The notes beneath the pieces are model-generated. The model was not told the DNA's origin and ran no database searches. It worked only from the letters and a program-made list of their open reading frames with translations. DNA of 31,692 nt from an uncultured Bacteroides sp. GTDB taxonomy: Bacteria; Bacteroidota; Bacteroidia; Bacteroidales; Bacteroidaceae. The stretch spans positions 1 to 31,692 of the forward strand of contig CAAFUN010000052.1 of NCBI GenBank assembly GCA_900766195.1, given 5' to 3'. Position 1 is the stretch's first letter; the number at the start of each line of letters is the position of its first letter. The position numbers and the translations under genes were made by a program. This document shows positions 7,033 to 14,649 of this stretch, piece by piece.

Positions 7033-7968
7033 ATGAACATGAAAAAATTATTCATTTTTGCTATGATTATAGCTTTATCTGTTCCGGTCATGGCCCAGCG
7101 TAAGACTAAGATTGTAGAGACACCTACCGCGCAACTTCAAGATGACGGAATGGTATTGAAGAGAAAAGTAGCTATTGGGCGCTTCTCAAATGAGACACAG
7201 TATGCTAAAGGAATTTTCTATGATAAAGAAAATGATCCAATGGGAAAACAGGCGCTAGATATTCTTTCTGCTAAACTCGCAGCTTCTGGTAAATTTCTCT
7301 TGTTAGAAAGAAGTGACCTTGCTTCTTTATTAGAAGAATGCCAAAAGGGGGATAAAGGCTCAGCAGCTATTGGAGCTGATTACCTGATCATTGGTTCTAT
7401 TACGGAATTTGGGCGTAAAGATACGGGTAAAAACGGCGTCTTTACGTCGCAGAAAACTCAGACCGTTGAAGCAGCTGTAGCTATCCGATTGGTAGATGTT
7501 TCCACCGGTTTGATTATCTATTCTGATGAGGCAAAAGGTTCAGCAGAACTTACTACTAAAACTACGATGGGTGTTGGTGGACGATCCAGCTATGATGCTA
7601 CTTTGAGTGATAAAGCTATTTCCGAGGCTATTGGGCAATTAGTAGAGAATATTATCAATAAATGTACTAACGGTCCTTGGAAAACTTTCTTTCTTTCTTA
7701 TGAACCCGATGCTGTTCTCATTGCCGGTGGCAAAAGTCAGGGAATCAAAGAGGGTATGGCTTTTTCTATCATGACCAAAGGTAAAAAAGTAAAAAATCCT
7801 CAAACAGGTATTATGATTACCCTTCCGGGCAAAAATGTGGGTCAAGTCAAAGTTATATCTACTGGTGGCGATACGCCTGAATCAGAATATTCTTTTGTAA
7901 ATGTGACATCTTCTGAGGATATCAATTCATCAAACATGGGAAACTATATAATTGAAGAAATAAAATGA
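7033..7968 (+). CDS. CsgG/HfaB-family periplasmic or outer-membrane protein
   Basis: 311 residues; a second in-frame Met at 7039 (MKKLFIF) gives the more usual signal-peptide start. The signal peptide ends VPVMA|Q with no lipobox Cys, unlike classical CsgG, which is a lipoprotein. The mature protein has the family pattern: KVAIGRFSNET, then MGKQALDILSAKLAASGKFLLLERSDL, IGADYLIIGSITEFG and VAIRLVDVSTGLIIYSDEAKG. A C-terminal beta-rich extension follows (about residues 215-311). CsgG proteins form curli-secretion pores in enterobacteria; related proteins of this fold serve other envelope roles. It is the first of four coupled genes, overlapping the next by 4 bp (ATGA). Confidence 0.85.
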   Translation: MNMKKLFIFAMIIALSVPVMAQRKTKIVETPTAQLQDDGMVLKRKVAIGRFSNETQYAKGIFYDKENDPMGKQALDILSAKLAASGKFLLLERSDLASLLEECQKGDKGSAAIGADYLIIGSITEFGRKDTGKNGVFTSQKTQTVEAAVAIRLVDVSTGLIIYSDEAKGSAELTTKTTMGVGGRSSYDATLSDKAISEAIGQLVENIINKCTNGPWKTFFLSYEPDAVLIAGGKSQGIKEGMAFSIMTKGKKVKNPQTGIMITLPGKNVGQVKVISTGGDTPESEYSFVNVTSSEDINSSNMGNYIIEEIK

Positions 7969-8300
7969 AAAAGTTACTGTATTTATTAGTTTTGCCATTA
8001 ATGCTGTTTGGCTGTAAGGCAAACTTTCCTGTTGCACAAGAATCAGGAAAAGAAGATATGGCATATCTGCTGTTTATTAGTCCCGACCAATATGCCGGTA
8101 AAAATGTGCAAGTAACAGTTGATAATGGGCAACCTTTTACAGCACAAGTAGTAAAAGCAAAGAAATCCAACCGTCGGGGAACGCAATATGGAATTGCTAC
8201 AGGAGCCCGTACCTTGACAGTAAGTTATGACGGAAAGAAGCTTTATGAAAAGAAGATATTTGTCTCTACGCAGGAAGTCAAACAAATAATACTACCCTAA
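7965..8300 (+). CDS. Small beta-rich lipoprotein (PEGA-like)
   Basis: 111 residues with signal peptide and lipobox LFGC (Cys17), so probably lipid-anchored. The mature region looks beta-rich: NVQVTVDNGQPFTAQVV, then YGIATGARTLTVSYDGKKL and a terminal strand VKQIILP. The pattern resembles PEGA-type domains, which is inference. It is not part of the three-gene core that I know from Neisseria, where CsgG-like, DUF4810 and DUF799 genes are neighbours. It starts within the stop region of the csgG-like gene (ATGA) and its stop overlaps the next start (TAATG), so all are probably translated together. Confidence 0.75.
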   Translation: MKKLLYLLVLPLMLFGCKANFPVAQESGKEDMAYLLFISPDQYAGKNVQVTVDNGQPFTAQVVKAKKSNRRGTQYGIATGARTLTVSYDGKKLYEKKIFVSTQEVKQIILP

Positions 8301-8644
8301 TGAAAATACTATTTTTAGCTGTTGTTGTTCTATTGGCTTTGTCATCCTGTAGCACAACTCAACCTTTGTATTCATGGTATGGTTATGAGAACGCAACTTA
8401 CCAGTATAATAAAGAACCTACGGAAGAACTGCAAGTGAAGATGTTGGAACAATACAAAAAACTTACTGATAAGCAGAAAGGTACTCGCGGTGTTGTTCCT
8501 CCGGGGTTATATGCCGAATATGGCTATCTATTGGTCAAAGCTGGCAAAAAGGAAGAAGGTCTGAGTTTTCTAAAAAAAGAAGTTGCTCTCTATCCTGAGT
8601 CTGATAAATACATATCGCGCATCATTAAACAGTTGGAAAAATGA
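8300..8644 (+). CDS. DUF4810 lipoprotein
   Basis: 114 residues with lipobox LSSC (Cys17). The mature start LYSWYGYENATYQYNK is typical of DUF4810. The rest is helical, with PPGLYAEYGYLLVKAGKKEE and LSFLKKEVALYPES, resembling one TPR-like helical pair. In other Gram-negative bacteria this family sits between a CsgG-like gene and a DUF799 (GNA1162) gene, the same order as here apart from the small lipoprotein. Start and stop overlap both neighbours (TAATG at 8298, ATGA at 8641). Function is unknown; an envelope complex with its neighbours is likely. Confidence 0.85.
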   Translation: MKILFLAVVVLLALSSCSTTQPLYSWYGYENATYQYNKEPTEELQVKMLEQYKKLTDKQKGTRGVVPPGLYAEYGYLLVKAGKKEEGLSFLKKEVALYPESDKYISRIIKQLEK

Positions 8645-9318
8645 AAAAGATTATATCATTCGCATTGGTTATAGTAGCATTGGTATCTTCATGCTCAACT
8701 TCTTCACTTACCATGGGTAAACAATATCCGGCAATGTATGAAGAGAAGCCTCTCACAATTGCCATCATGCCACCTATCAACCAAACGACACATGCGGAAG
8801 CTAAGGATTATTTCTATTCTACGCTTTATATGCCATTGTGTGAGAAAGGTTATTATGTCTATTCTCCGTATTTGACTATGGAAATGTTCCAGCAAGAAAG
8901 TGCTTATGATGCAGAACGGTTTATTGAAGGGGATCTAGGTATCTTCCAAAGAGTTTTGGGAGCAGATGCTGTTATGTTTACTATCATCAAAGATTGGAAA
9001 CGAAACAATGCCGGAGGCAAGTTGTCTGTTGATGTGGAATACATCCTTCGCTCAACTAAAACCGGTCAAACACTCTATTCAAAAGAGGGTAAGATTGATG
9101 TGGATACAAGCATTGATGGCGGAGGAAGTGGATTTGGAGCTCTTATAGGCTTGATTGCAACTGCTGTTAACACGGCTGCAACAGACAAGGTTGTTGCAGG
9201 CAGAAAGTGTAATGCTTTTGTGCTTTCAGATCTTCCGGCAGGAAAATACTCTACCTCGTTTGAAAAGGATGCTAATAATCCTGCAGGGGAGAAATTTGTA
9301 AAAGCAACGATTAAATAA
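8641..9318 (+). CDS. DUF799 / GNA1162 family lipoprotein
   Basis: 225 residues with lipobox VSSC (Cys18). The block LTIAIMPPINQTTHAEAKDY and then LCEKGYYVYSPYLTMEMFQQ are characteristic of the GNA1162-like family, which shares a TolB-N/CsgG-like fold. A glycine-rich stretch, DGGGSGFGALIGLIATAVNT (about residues 159-178), could insert into or lie against a membrane. It is the last gene of the cassette, overlapping DUF4810 by 4 bp and followed by a stem-loop. Its family pairing with CsgG-like and DUF4810 proteins suggests one outer-membrane assembly. No substrate is known. Confidence 0.85.
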   Translation: MKKIISFALVIVALVSSCSTSSLTMGKQYPAMYEEKPLTIAIMPPINQTTHAEAKDYFYSTLYMPLCEKGYYVYSPYLTMEMFQQESAYDAERFIEGDLGIFQRVLGADAVMFTIIKDWKRNNAGGKLSVDVEYILRSTKTGQTLYSKEGKIDVDTSIDGGGSGFGALIGLIATAVNTAATDKVVAGRKCNAFVLSDLPAGKYSTSFEKDANNPAGEKFVKATIK

Positions 9319-9352
9319 CACGTTTAACGGCATTTTGACGAAAATTATTAAA

Positions 9353-9406
9353 GCAAAGTAAGCTGATTATCAAGCACACTTTCTGCGTGATAATCAGCTC
9401 CTTTGT
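9353..9406 (+). terminator. Stem-loop after the csgG-like operon
   Basis: AGCTGATTATCA (9361-9372) pairs exactly with TGATAATCAGCT (9388-9399), extended by outer pairing of CAAAG (9354-9358) with CTTTG (9401-9405). It lies 35 bp after the last stop. There is no long T-run, so the terminator call is moderate. Confidence 0.5.
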
Positions 9407-9471
9407 GCTCTGTGATAAAATGGCTGCAAATGTTGTATTTTACTCTTAAAATATGATTTCTTTTTATCGTA

Positions 9472-9504
9472 TATTCAGAGATTTATAGTTTGTTGAACTG
9501 ATGT
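9472..9504 (+). promoter_or_regulatory. 33-bp upstream element, copy 2 (before the kinase gene)
   Basis: Near copy (28/33) of 6991-7023, ending GTTGAACTGATGT and containing TATAGTTTG. TTTTTATCG precedes it by 2 bp, against 12 bp in copy 1, a difference of about one helical turn. It lies 58 bp before the kinase start. Confidence 0.5.
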
Positions 9505-9562
9505 TATATTTAATATAGAATATGTCTTAATATTTATAAGCTTAATTAAATTTACTTGACAC

Positions 9563-10648
9563 ATGAATGATTTGAAATCTATTTGCTCCCATTTTAACAT
9601 AAAAGGGAAGGTTAACTCTATTAATCCGTTGGGTACTGGGTTAATAAACGACACTTACAAAGTGACTACTGTGGAAGATGATGCCCCCGATTATGTTCTA
9701 CAACGAATAAATCACGCTATTTTTAAAAATGTAGATATGCTGCAGGCTAATATTGAAGCTGTAACGAAGCATATACGGCAAAAATTGGTTGAACAAGGTG
9801 CTGATGATATTGATAGAAAGGTTCTTTCTTTTGTTGAGACAGATAACGGAAAAACATATTGGTTTGATGGAGAGTCTTATTGGCGTATAATGATATTTAT
9901 TCCCCGGGCCAAGACCTATGAAACTGTTAATCCCGAATATTCTTATTATGCCGGAGTAGCTTTTGGAAATTTTCAGGCAATGCTGGCAGATATAAAAGAA
10001 GATTTAGGTGAAACTATTCCCGATTTTCATAATATGGAATTTCGATTAAAGCAGCTTCAGGAGGCAATAGAGAAAGATGCTGCACACCGAGTTGAAGGTG
10101 TGACATATTATTTAGATGAAGTCAGTAAGCGTGCTGATGAAATGTGTAAAGCTGAGCGTTTATATCGTGAAGGTAAATTGCCTAAACGAATATGCCATTG
10201 CGATACAAAAGTAAACAATATGCTGTTTGATGAATATGGCAAAGTATTATGTGTTATTGATTTAGATACGGTAATGCCGAATTTTATCTTTTCAGATTTT
10301 GGAGATTTTCTTCGTACGGCCGGTAATACAGCTGCTGAGGATGAACCGGATTTAGAGAAAATACATTTTAATATGGATATTTTTCAGGCTTTTGCTAAAG
10401 GATATCTCGAGTCGGCCAAATCATTTTTGCTTCCTGTTGAGATAGAGAACTTGCCTTATGCTGCAGCTTTGTTTCCATATATGCAATGCGTGCGTTTCCT
10501 GACAGATTATATTAATGGAGATACTTATTATAAGATAAAATATCCCGAACATAATCTTGTTCGTACTAAGGCACAGTTTAAACTGCTGCAGAGCGTGGAA
10601 GCCAATCAGGTGGAAATGCAGAAAATAGTGAAATCATGTATCCAATAA
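9563..10648 (+). CDS. APH-fold sugar kinase (N-acetylhexosamine kinase-like)
   Basis: 361 residues of the aminoglycoside phosphotransferase / NahK-like family. The N-terminal part has a nucleotide-loop-like PLGTGLINDTYKV and VLQRIN. The catalytic loop is HCDTKVNN (His212, Asp214, Asn219) and the metal-binding segment is VIDLDT (Asp233, Asp235). SDFGDFLRTAGNTAAEDE is the usual following block. Known relatives phosphorylate N-acetylhexosamines or related sugars at C1 in the cytoplasm; the exact sugar here is inferred and not certain. No signal peptide is seen. The gene overlaps the CBM9-like gene by 13 bp, so both belong to one transcript and probably to one carbohydrate-use function. Confidence 0.8.
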   Translation: MNDLKSICSHFNIKGKVNSINPLGTGLINDTYKVTTVEDDAPDYVLQRINHAIFKNVDMLQANIEAVTKHIRQKLVEQGADDIDRKVLSFVETDNGKTYWFDGESYWRIMIFIPRAKTYETVNPEYSYYAGVAFGNFQAMLADIKEDLGETIPDFHNMEFRLKQLQEAIEKDAAHRVEGVTYYLDEVSKRADEMCKAERLYREGKLPKRICHCDTKVNNMLFDEYGKVLCVIDLDTVMPNFIFSDFGDFLRTAGNTAAEDEPDLEKIHFNMDIFQAFAKGYLESAKSFLLPVEIENLPYAAALFPYMQCVRFLTDYINGDTYYKIKYPEHNLVRTKAQFKLLQSVEANQVEMQKIVKSCIQ

Positions 10649-11418
10649 ATTATGGTATAAGATTTGACAAAAAAAGTGTGACGGTGTGCTGTACTGTCAT
10701 ACTTTTCTTGTTTTGTCAGACCATATCGTATGCAACAACTATTCAATCTCCTAAAATGAAAGAACTAGAAATAAAGAAAATTCGGGTCTCGAATGTTAAA
10801 GCAGCTGATATTCCGGCATTACTTGATGGTGCAACAGTAAGTTTTCAGCCTATTAATTCAGTGAATTGGAAGGCATATCCTTATTGCCCGGAGGCTAAGT
10901 TCCGTATGGCTTATACAGATAGTGCAATATTGCTCCATTATAAAGTAAAAGAAGGTAGTGTAAGGGCTTTAGCAGACATGGACAATGGTCCGGTATGGAA
11001 AGATGCCTGTGTGGAGTTTTTCTCTATCCCTGCAGGTGATGGTGTTTATTACAATATTGAATGCAACTGTGCCGGTTTCGTGCTTATAGGGGCTGGAAAT
11101 AAGCGAAACGGACGTGAACATGCTCCTGTAGAAGTGACAGAAAAGGTACTTCGCTGGTCTTCTTTAGGAGGCTCTCCTTTTGAAGAACGCGTAGGCGATT
11201 GTAGTTGGGAGTTGGCTTTGGTCATTCCTTATTCTGCTTTCTTTAAGCATCATATTACTTCTCTTGAAGGAAAGACGATTAAGGCTAATTTCTACAAGTG
11301 TGGCGATGAATTGCGCACCCCGCATTATCTCTCGTGGAATCCAATAGATTTGGAAAGTCCTAATTTTCATTGCCCCGAATATTTTGGCAATGTGCATTTT
11401 GTAAAAGGTGTAGAATAA
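10636..11418 (+). CDS. Secreted CBM9-like (carbohydrate-binding family 9-like) protein
   Basis: 260 residues. An N-terminal hydrophobic segment (VTVCCTVILFLFCQTISYA, about residues 16-34) acts as a signal peptide. The mature part has the CBM9-like pattern: FRMAYTDSAILLHYKVKE, then PVWKDACVEFFSIPAGDGVYYNIECN and ANFYKCGDELRTPHYLSWNP. The WKD...VEFF block is the conserved core. The domain binds carbohydrate in xylanases; as a stand-alone protein in Bacteroides its role is not established. The start lies inside the 3' end of the kinase gene (13-bp overlap) and is the only Met placed correctly for the signal peptide. Confidence 0.8.
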   Translation: MYPINYGIRFDKKSVTVCCTVILFLFCQTISYATTIQSPKMKELEIKKIRVSNVKAADIPALLDGATVSFQPINSVNWKAYPYCPEAKFRMAYTDSAILLHYKVKEGSVRALADMDNGPVWKDACVEFFSIPAGDGVYYNIECNCAGFVLIGAGNKRNGREHAPVEVTEKVLRWSSLGGSPFEERVGDCSWELALVIPYSAFFKHHITSLEGKTIKANFYKCGDELRTPHYLSWNPIDLESPNFHCPEYFGNVHFVKGVE

Positions 11419-11441
11419 TAAAAAGTATATGCTTTGATAAA

Positions 11442-11481
11442 AAGAGAGTGGAGATACTCGGAGAACTATCTCCACTCTTTT
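11442..11481. terminator. Bidirectional terminator between CBM9-like and endonuclease genes
   Basis: AGAGTGGAGATA (11445-11456) pairs with TATCTCCACTCT (11467-11478), loop 10 nt, with extra A-T pairs outside. T-runs flank both ends (TTTT on the plus strand, CTTTTT on the minus strand). The right arm covers the last codons of the endonuclease gene. Confidence 0.8.
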
Positions 11482-12323
11482 AAATTATATCCTTTCTCTA
11501 CCTGCTCTTCTATATCATCCGGTAGTTCTGTAAAGAAATCCATTCCGGTAATGCGTTCTACTTCATCTATAGAGTTGACATAACTGTCCAGAGGGTGATC
11601 TCCTTCATTATTTTTATAAATAAATCCTATTGCTTTGGGATATGGATGAAGAGACAGTATGACTTTGAAAAAAGCATCTGGAATAGCTATTTTTTTCTTG
11701 CTGAACGTTCTAGGCTTGCGGTCATAAAATATAGGACCTGCTACGATGTAAAGGCATGAGTCTTTTTTCACCCATTTACGACACTTCTGTTCCAGTTCAT
11801 TCCAATCACCGCGGTTCAAATTATGATGCTGAGGGCAGATATTAGTCATATAAAAACTTTCTCTCATGGCTTTCCAACTCCACTTATTGTCTCCGGCAGG
11901 GCACAAGTGTCCACGATCCCACCCACTGCCTTTGTAATCTTTAGTGGTGATAGCCTCTTCTAATGGGAGATCAGGGTCGGGTAGGAATTCATTACTTCTT
12001 TTTGTCCGTTCTTCAAGCCTTTGAGGAGTGAGTTTCCAGCCTACCCAATTGGCTATCTTTTTCTCCGGGTTATAGGACACTATATATCCCTCTCTCTTAA
12101 GTAATACTTCAGGAGAACCGACAAATGTACGTGGGCAGATATATAGAGTAAGGGAGGTATCTCTTTCTATATTTTGCTTTGGAACTGAGAGTTTGTTTTC
12201 TATTGTCTCTTGGGCATTAAGTGGTACGGAAGCCTGTCGTTCAGACTTCCAATAAATGGTAAGTATGCCCAATGCAATTAAGAGTATATAAAAAGGTTTT
12301 TTCCCTTGCTTTCTATGCTCCAT
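11466..12323 (-). CDS. Membrane-anchored DNA/RNA non-specific endonuclease (NucA/NucG type)
   Basis: 285 residues. A single N-terminal hydrophobic segment (FYILLIALGILTIYW, residues 11-25) without a clear cleavage site suggests an inner-membrane anchor with the enzyme in the periplasm. The catalytic motif WDRGHLCPAGDN carries DRGH at 136-139, with His139 as general base. FYMTNICPQHHNLNRGDWNE provides the Mg-binding Asn (Asn161) and the downstream Asn/Trp/Glu of the beta-beta-alpha-Me finger fold. The enzyme would hydrolyse DNA and RNA, probably for nutrient scavenging or defence against incoming DNA. It appears to be a single-gene unit, with terminators on both sides. Confidence 0.92.
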   Translation of the reverse strand: MEHRKQGKKPFYILLIALGILTIYWKSERQASVPLNAQETIENKLSVPKQNIERDTSLTLYICPRTFVGSPEVLLKREGYIVSYNPEKKIANWVGWKLTPQRLEERTKRSNEFLPDPDLPLEEAITTKDYKGSGWDRGHLCPAGDNKWSWKAMRESFYMTNICPQHHNLNRGDWNELEQKCRKWVKKDSCLYIVAGPIFYDRKPRTFSKKKIAIPDAFFKVILSLHPYPKAIGFIYKNNEGDHPLDSYVNSIDEVERITGMDFFTELPDDIEEQVEKGYNLKEWR

Positions 12324-12369
12324 TTTGTTTTGGTTTCAACAAATTAAGTGTATGAGATTATCTAACTGA

Positions 12370-12401
12370 AAGACCATCCTCGCTATTAGGAGGATGGTCT
12401 T
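12370..12401 (-). terminator. Terminator after the efflux operon
   Basis: AAGACCATCCTC (12370-12381) and GAGGATGGTCTT (12390-12401) form a perfect 12-bp GC-containing stem with an 8-nt loop, 44 bp after the stop of the LpxA-like gene. On the minus strand the stem ends TCTTTC, a short T-rich tail. It also separates the operon from the endonuclease gene. Confidence 0.7.
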
Positions 12402-12444
12402 ATTAAGCCACTTGTAAGCGGTTTATTCTATCAATAAGTTAGCC

Positions 12445-13209
12445 TTATTTTACAATGCCTTTTGAGAGGCTAATAAAGTGAAGTATATTTTCTATTTCTT
12501 CACTCATAGGAACTTGTTCTTTTATCTTTTGCAAGGCATCTTGTATGCTGATGTTTCCCTGATAAACCAAGTGATAGGCATTTGATATATGTCTTAATAT
12601 ACGTTCAGACATCTTATGATGAGAGAGTATTACTGCGTTAATGCCATGATAGGCAGCGGGGTTTCCTGCCATAATAGTATAAGGGGGAACATCTTTTGAT
12701 ATGCGACATCCACCTTGAATAAAAGACCAAAGTCCTATATGGCTTTTTTGTTGTAAGAGAACACTACTGCTTAGAATGACATTATCATCCAATACACAAT
12801 TACCTGCTAATGTACTTTTAATCCCTAAAACACAGTTGTTCCCTATTTTTACATCATGACAGATATGTACACCATCCATTAAAGAATTATTGTTGCCAAT
12901 AATCGTGCTATCCTTCTCATGAGTGGCTCGACTGATCACTACATTCTCGCGAATGTCATTGTTATCACCGATCACGAGAGTGCTTTTTTCTCCTGTATAA
13001 TGAAAATCTTGCGGAGTAGCACCAAGTACTGCTCCTTGATGAACCTTATTGTTTTTACCTAGCCGAGTACCATTTAAGATACTTGCTTGAGGCATGATTA
13101 CACAATCATCTCCAATTTCCACATCTGCCTCAATATAAGCAAATGGCTGAATTGTGACGTTATTACCAACTTTTGCTGCTGGATCTATATAAGCTAACGG
13201 ACTGATCAT
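12445..13209 (-). CDS. Divergent LpxA-like UDP-GlcNAc acyltransferase
   Basis: 254 residues of left-handed beta-helix hexapeptide repeats (IGDDC, LGKNN, IGDNN, IGNNN, IGNNC) followed by a helical C-terminal domain. LpxA landmarks include PQDFHY (residues 66-71) and HICHD with the catalytic His118 and the preceding His115. Several usual LpxA residues differ: Asn137 where E. coli has His144, QQKS at 153-156 where LpxA has HQFC, and SHHKM at 196-200 in place of the conserved (K/R)RRGF segment. It may act on a different acceptor or acyl donor than housekeeping LpxA. It lies 18 bp after the outer-membrane channel gene, so it belongs to the efflux operon. It is cytoplasmic. Confidence 0.8.
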   Translation of the reverse strand: MISPLAYIDPAAKVGNNVTIQPFAYIEADVEIGDDCVIMPQASILNGTRLGKNNKVHQGAVLGATPQDFHYTGEKSTLVIGDNNDIRENVVISRATHEKDSTIIGNNNSLMDGVHICHDVKIGNNCVLGIKSTLAGNCVLDDNVILSSSVLLQQKSHIGLWSFIQGGCRISKDVPPYTIMAGNPAAYHGINAVILSHHKMSERILRHISNAYHLVYQGNISIQDALQKIKEQVPMSEEIENILHFISLSKGIVK

Positions 13210-13227
13210 AATATTTTTGATTTTAAG

Positions 13228-14616
13228 TTATTCTCTTCCTCCACCTAAGGCTTGATAAAGGTTGATTACTGCCTGCATGCTGGCATAAGTATCCGAAACC
13301 TCTGCTAGCTGTGCACTAAGATAGGATTGCTCGGCAGATAAAATTTCCAAATACGTTGACGTACCCAATTTAAACAAGTCTTTTGTATAGTCTGCTGCAT
13401 TTTTTGCAGAATTTACCTGTATTGCACGAGAATTAGCTTTGTTAGTAGCTGTTTGATATTGGAACAAAGCATTGCTCACTTCATTTCCTGCATCCAACAG
13501 TGTTTGCTCAAATTGTATTTTAGCTTGTTCCTGTTGTGCCTTTGCCATCTTTAACTTTGCTATATTTACTCCGTTTTGGAATAATGGTTGAGTTAATGAT
13601 CCTACAGCAGAAGCTAAAAATTTAGCAGGATTAATAATAGCAGCTCCGGCACTGTTAGTCCATCCGGCAGAACCGCTAAGCTTTATTTGTGGATAAAATG
13701 CGGAACGGGCAGTATTGGTGTTATAGTAAGCCGCTGCCAATGACATTTCAGCCACTTTAACATCAGGACGGTTGGATAGTAGTTGAATAGGCAAGCCAAC
13801 AGAAAACTCTGCGGGTAACTGTTGCTGTTCCAACGTGCTTCTCTTAATTGCCTGGGGAGCTTTTCCCAATAAAGAGCAGAGCGAGTTCTCTGTTTTCCGG
13901 ATACTTTGTTTGATGTCCGGCAGGGAAGCTAACACTTGTGCATAGGCAGCTCTGCTTTGTTCTACTGCAGCAGCATTAGTATTATATAATGCAGCATCTT
14001 TCATAGCTTGCATTGTCTCTGTATTCCTCTTTAGAATGTCCGCTGTTTGCTCTGAGATGTTTAACTGGCGGTCGAGCATTAGCAGTGTATAATACATATT
14101 AGCTATATTGACTATAACTTGCGAGCGGACAGACTGTTCATAAGCTTTCATCTGTTCCACTGTAGCCTGTGCTCCTCGTTTAGGGTTTAGCAGATGTCCA
14201 AAAAGGTCTACTTGCCAAGCACTAGTGATGGGCAGAGAGTAAGTTTTTACTGCTGCAGAATGATCAAAACTGCTGATCGTTCCTGTCGGAGACAATGTCA
14301 ATGAAGGAGCAAAAGCAAGTTTTGCTGCCAAAAGTGGGGCTTGCGCTTCTTTTACTTTTAGAGCAGCGGTACGCACATTTGCATTATTTTGCAATCCCTC
14401 TTCTATGAGAGCTTGCAGTTGAGGATCGGTGAAAATACTTTTCCATGGCAAGTTTCCAAAGCTAGCCGTATCGCTAACTAAGGTATCACTCCCTGCTACA
14501 GTATCCCGATACAGACCGGACGTTTTAATGTCATCCGGTCGTTTGTACGTTTTGTAGATGTGGCAACTACTCAATAGAATAGTTGCTCCAATCAGACATA
14601 TAATTTGTTTTTTCAT
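13228..14616 (-). CDS. RND efflux outer-membrane channel lipoprotein (OprM/NodT family)
   Basis: 462 residues from the ATG at 14616; a TTG two codons upstream also opens the frame. Signal peptide with lipobox LSSC (Cys18). Two homologous halves are visible, each with long helices: NANVRTAALKVKEAQAPLLA and SRAAYAQVLASLPDIKQSIR in the first, DVKVAEMSLAAAYYNTNTAR and KLKMAKAQQEQAKIQFEQTL in the second. The GLPIQLLSNRPDVKVAE segment is the family signature. It forms the trimeric outer-membrane duct for the adaptor and pump encoded just upstream (27-bp gap to the pump gene). Confidence 0.93.
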   Translation of the reverse strand: MKKQIICLIGATILLSSCHIYKTYKRPDDIKTSGLYRDTVAGSDTLVSDTASFGNLPWKSIFTDPQLQALIEEGLQNNANVRTAALKVKEAQAPLLAAKLAFAPSLTLSPTGTISSFDHSAAVKTYSLPITSAWQVDLFGHLLNPKRGAQATVEQMKAYEQSVRSQVIVNIANMYYTLLMLDRQLNISEQTADILKRNTETMQAMKDAALYNTNAAAVEQSRAAYAQVLASLPDIKQSIRKTENSLCSLLGKAPQAIKRSTLEQQQLPAEFSVGLPIQLLSNRPDVKVAEMSLAAAYYNTNTARSAFYPQIKLSGSAGWTNSAGAAIINPAKFLASAVGSLTQPLFQNGVNIAKLKMAKAQQEQAKIQFEQTLLDAGNEVSNALFQYQTATNKANSRAIQVNSAKNAADYTKDLFKLGTSTYLEILSAEQSYLSAQLAEVSDTYASMQAVINLYQALGGGRE

Positions 14617-14649
14617 ACTCAAATATCTTCTTGTTTACAATAAATCCGT

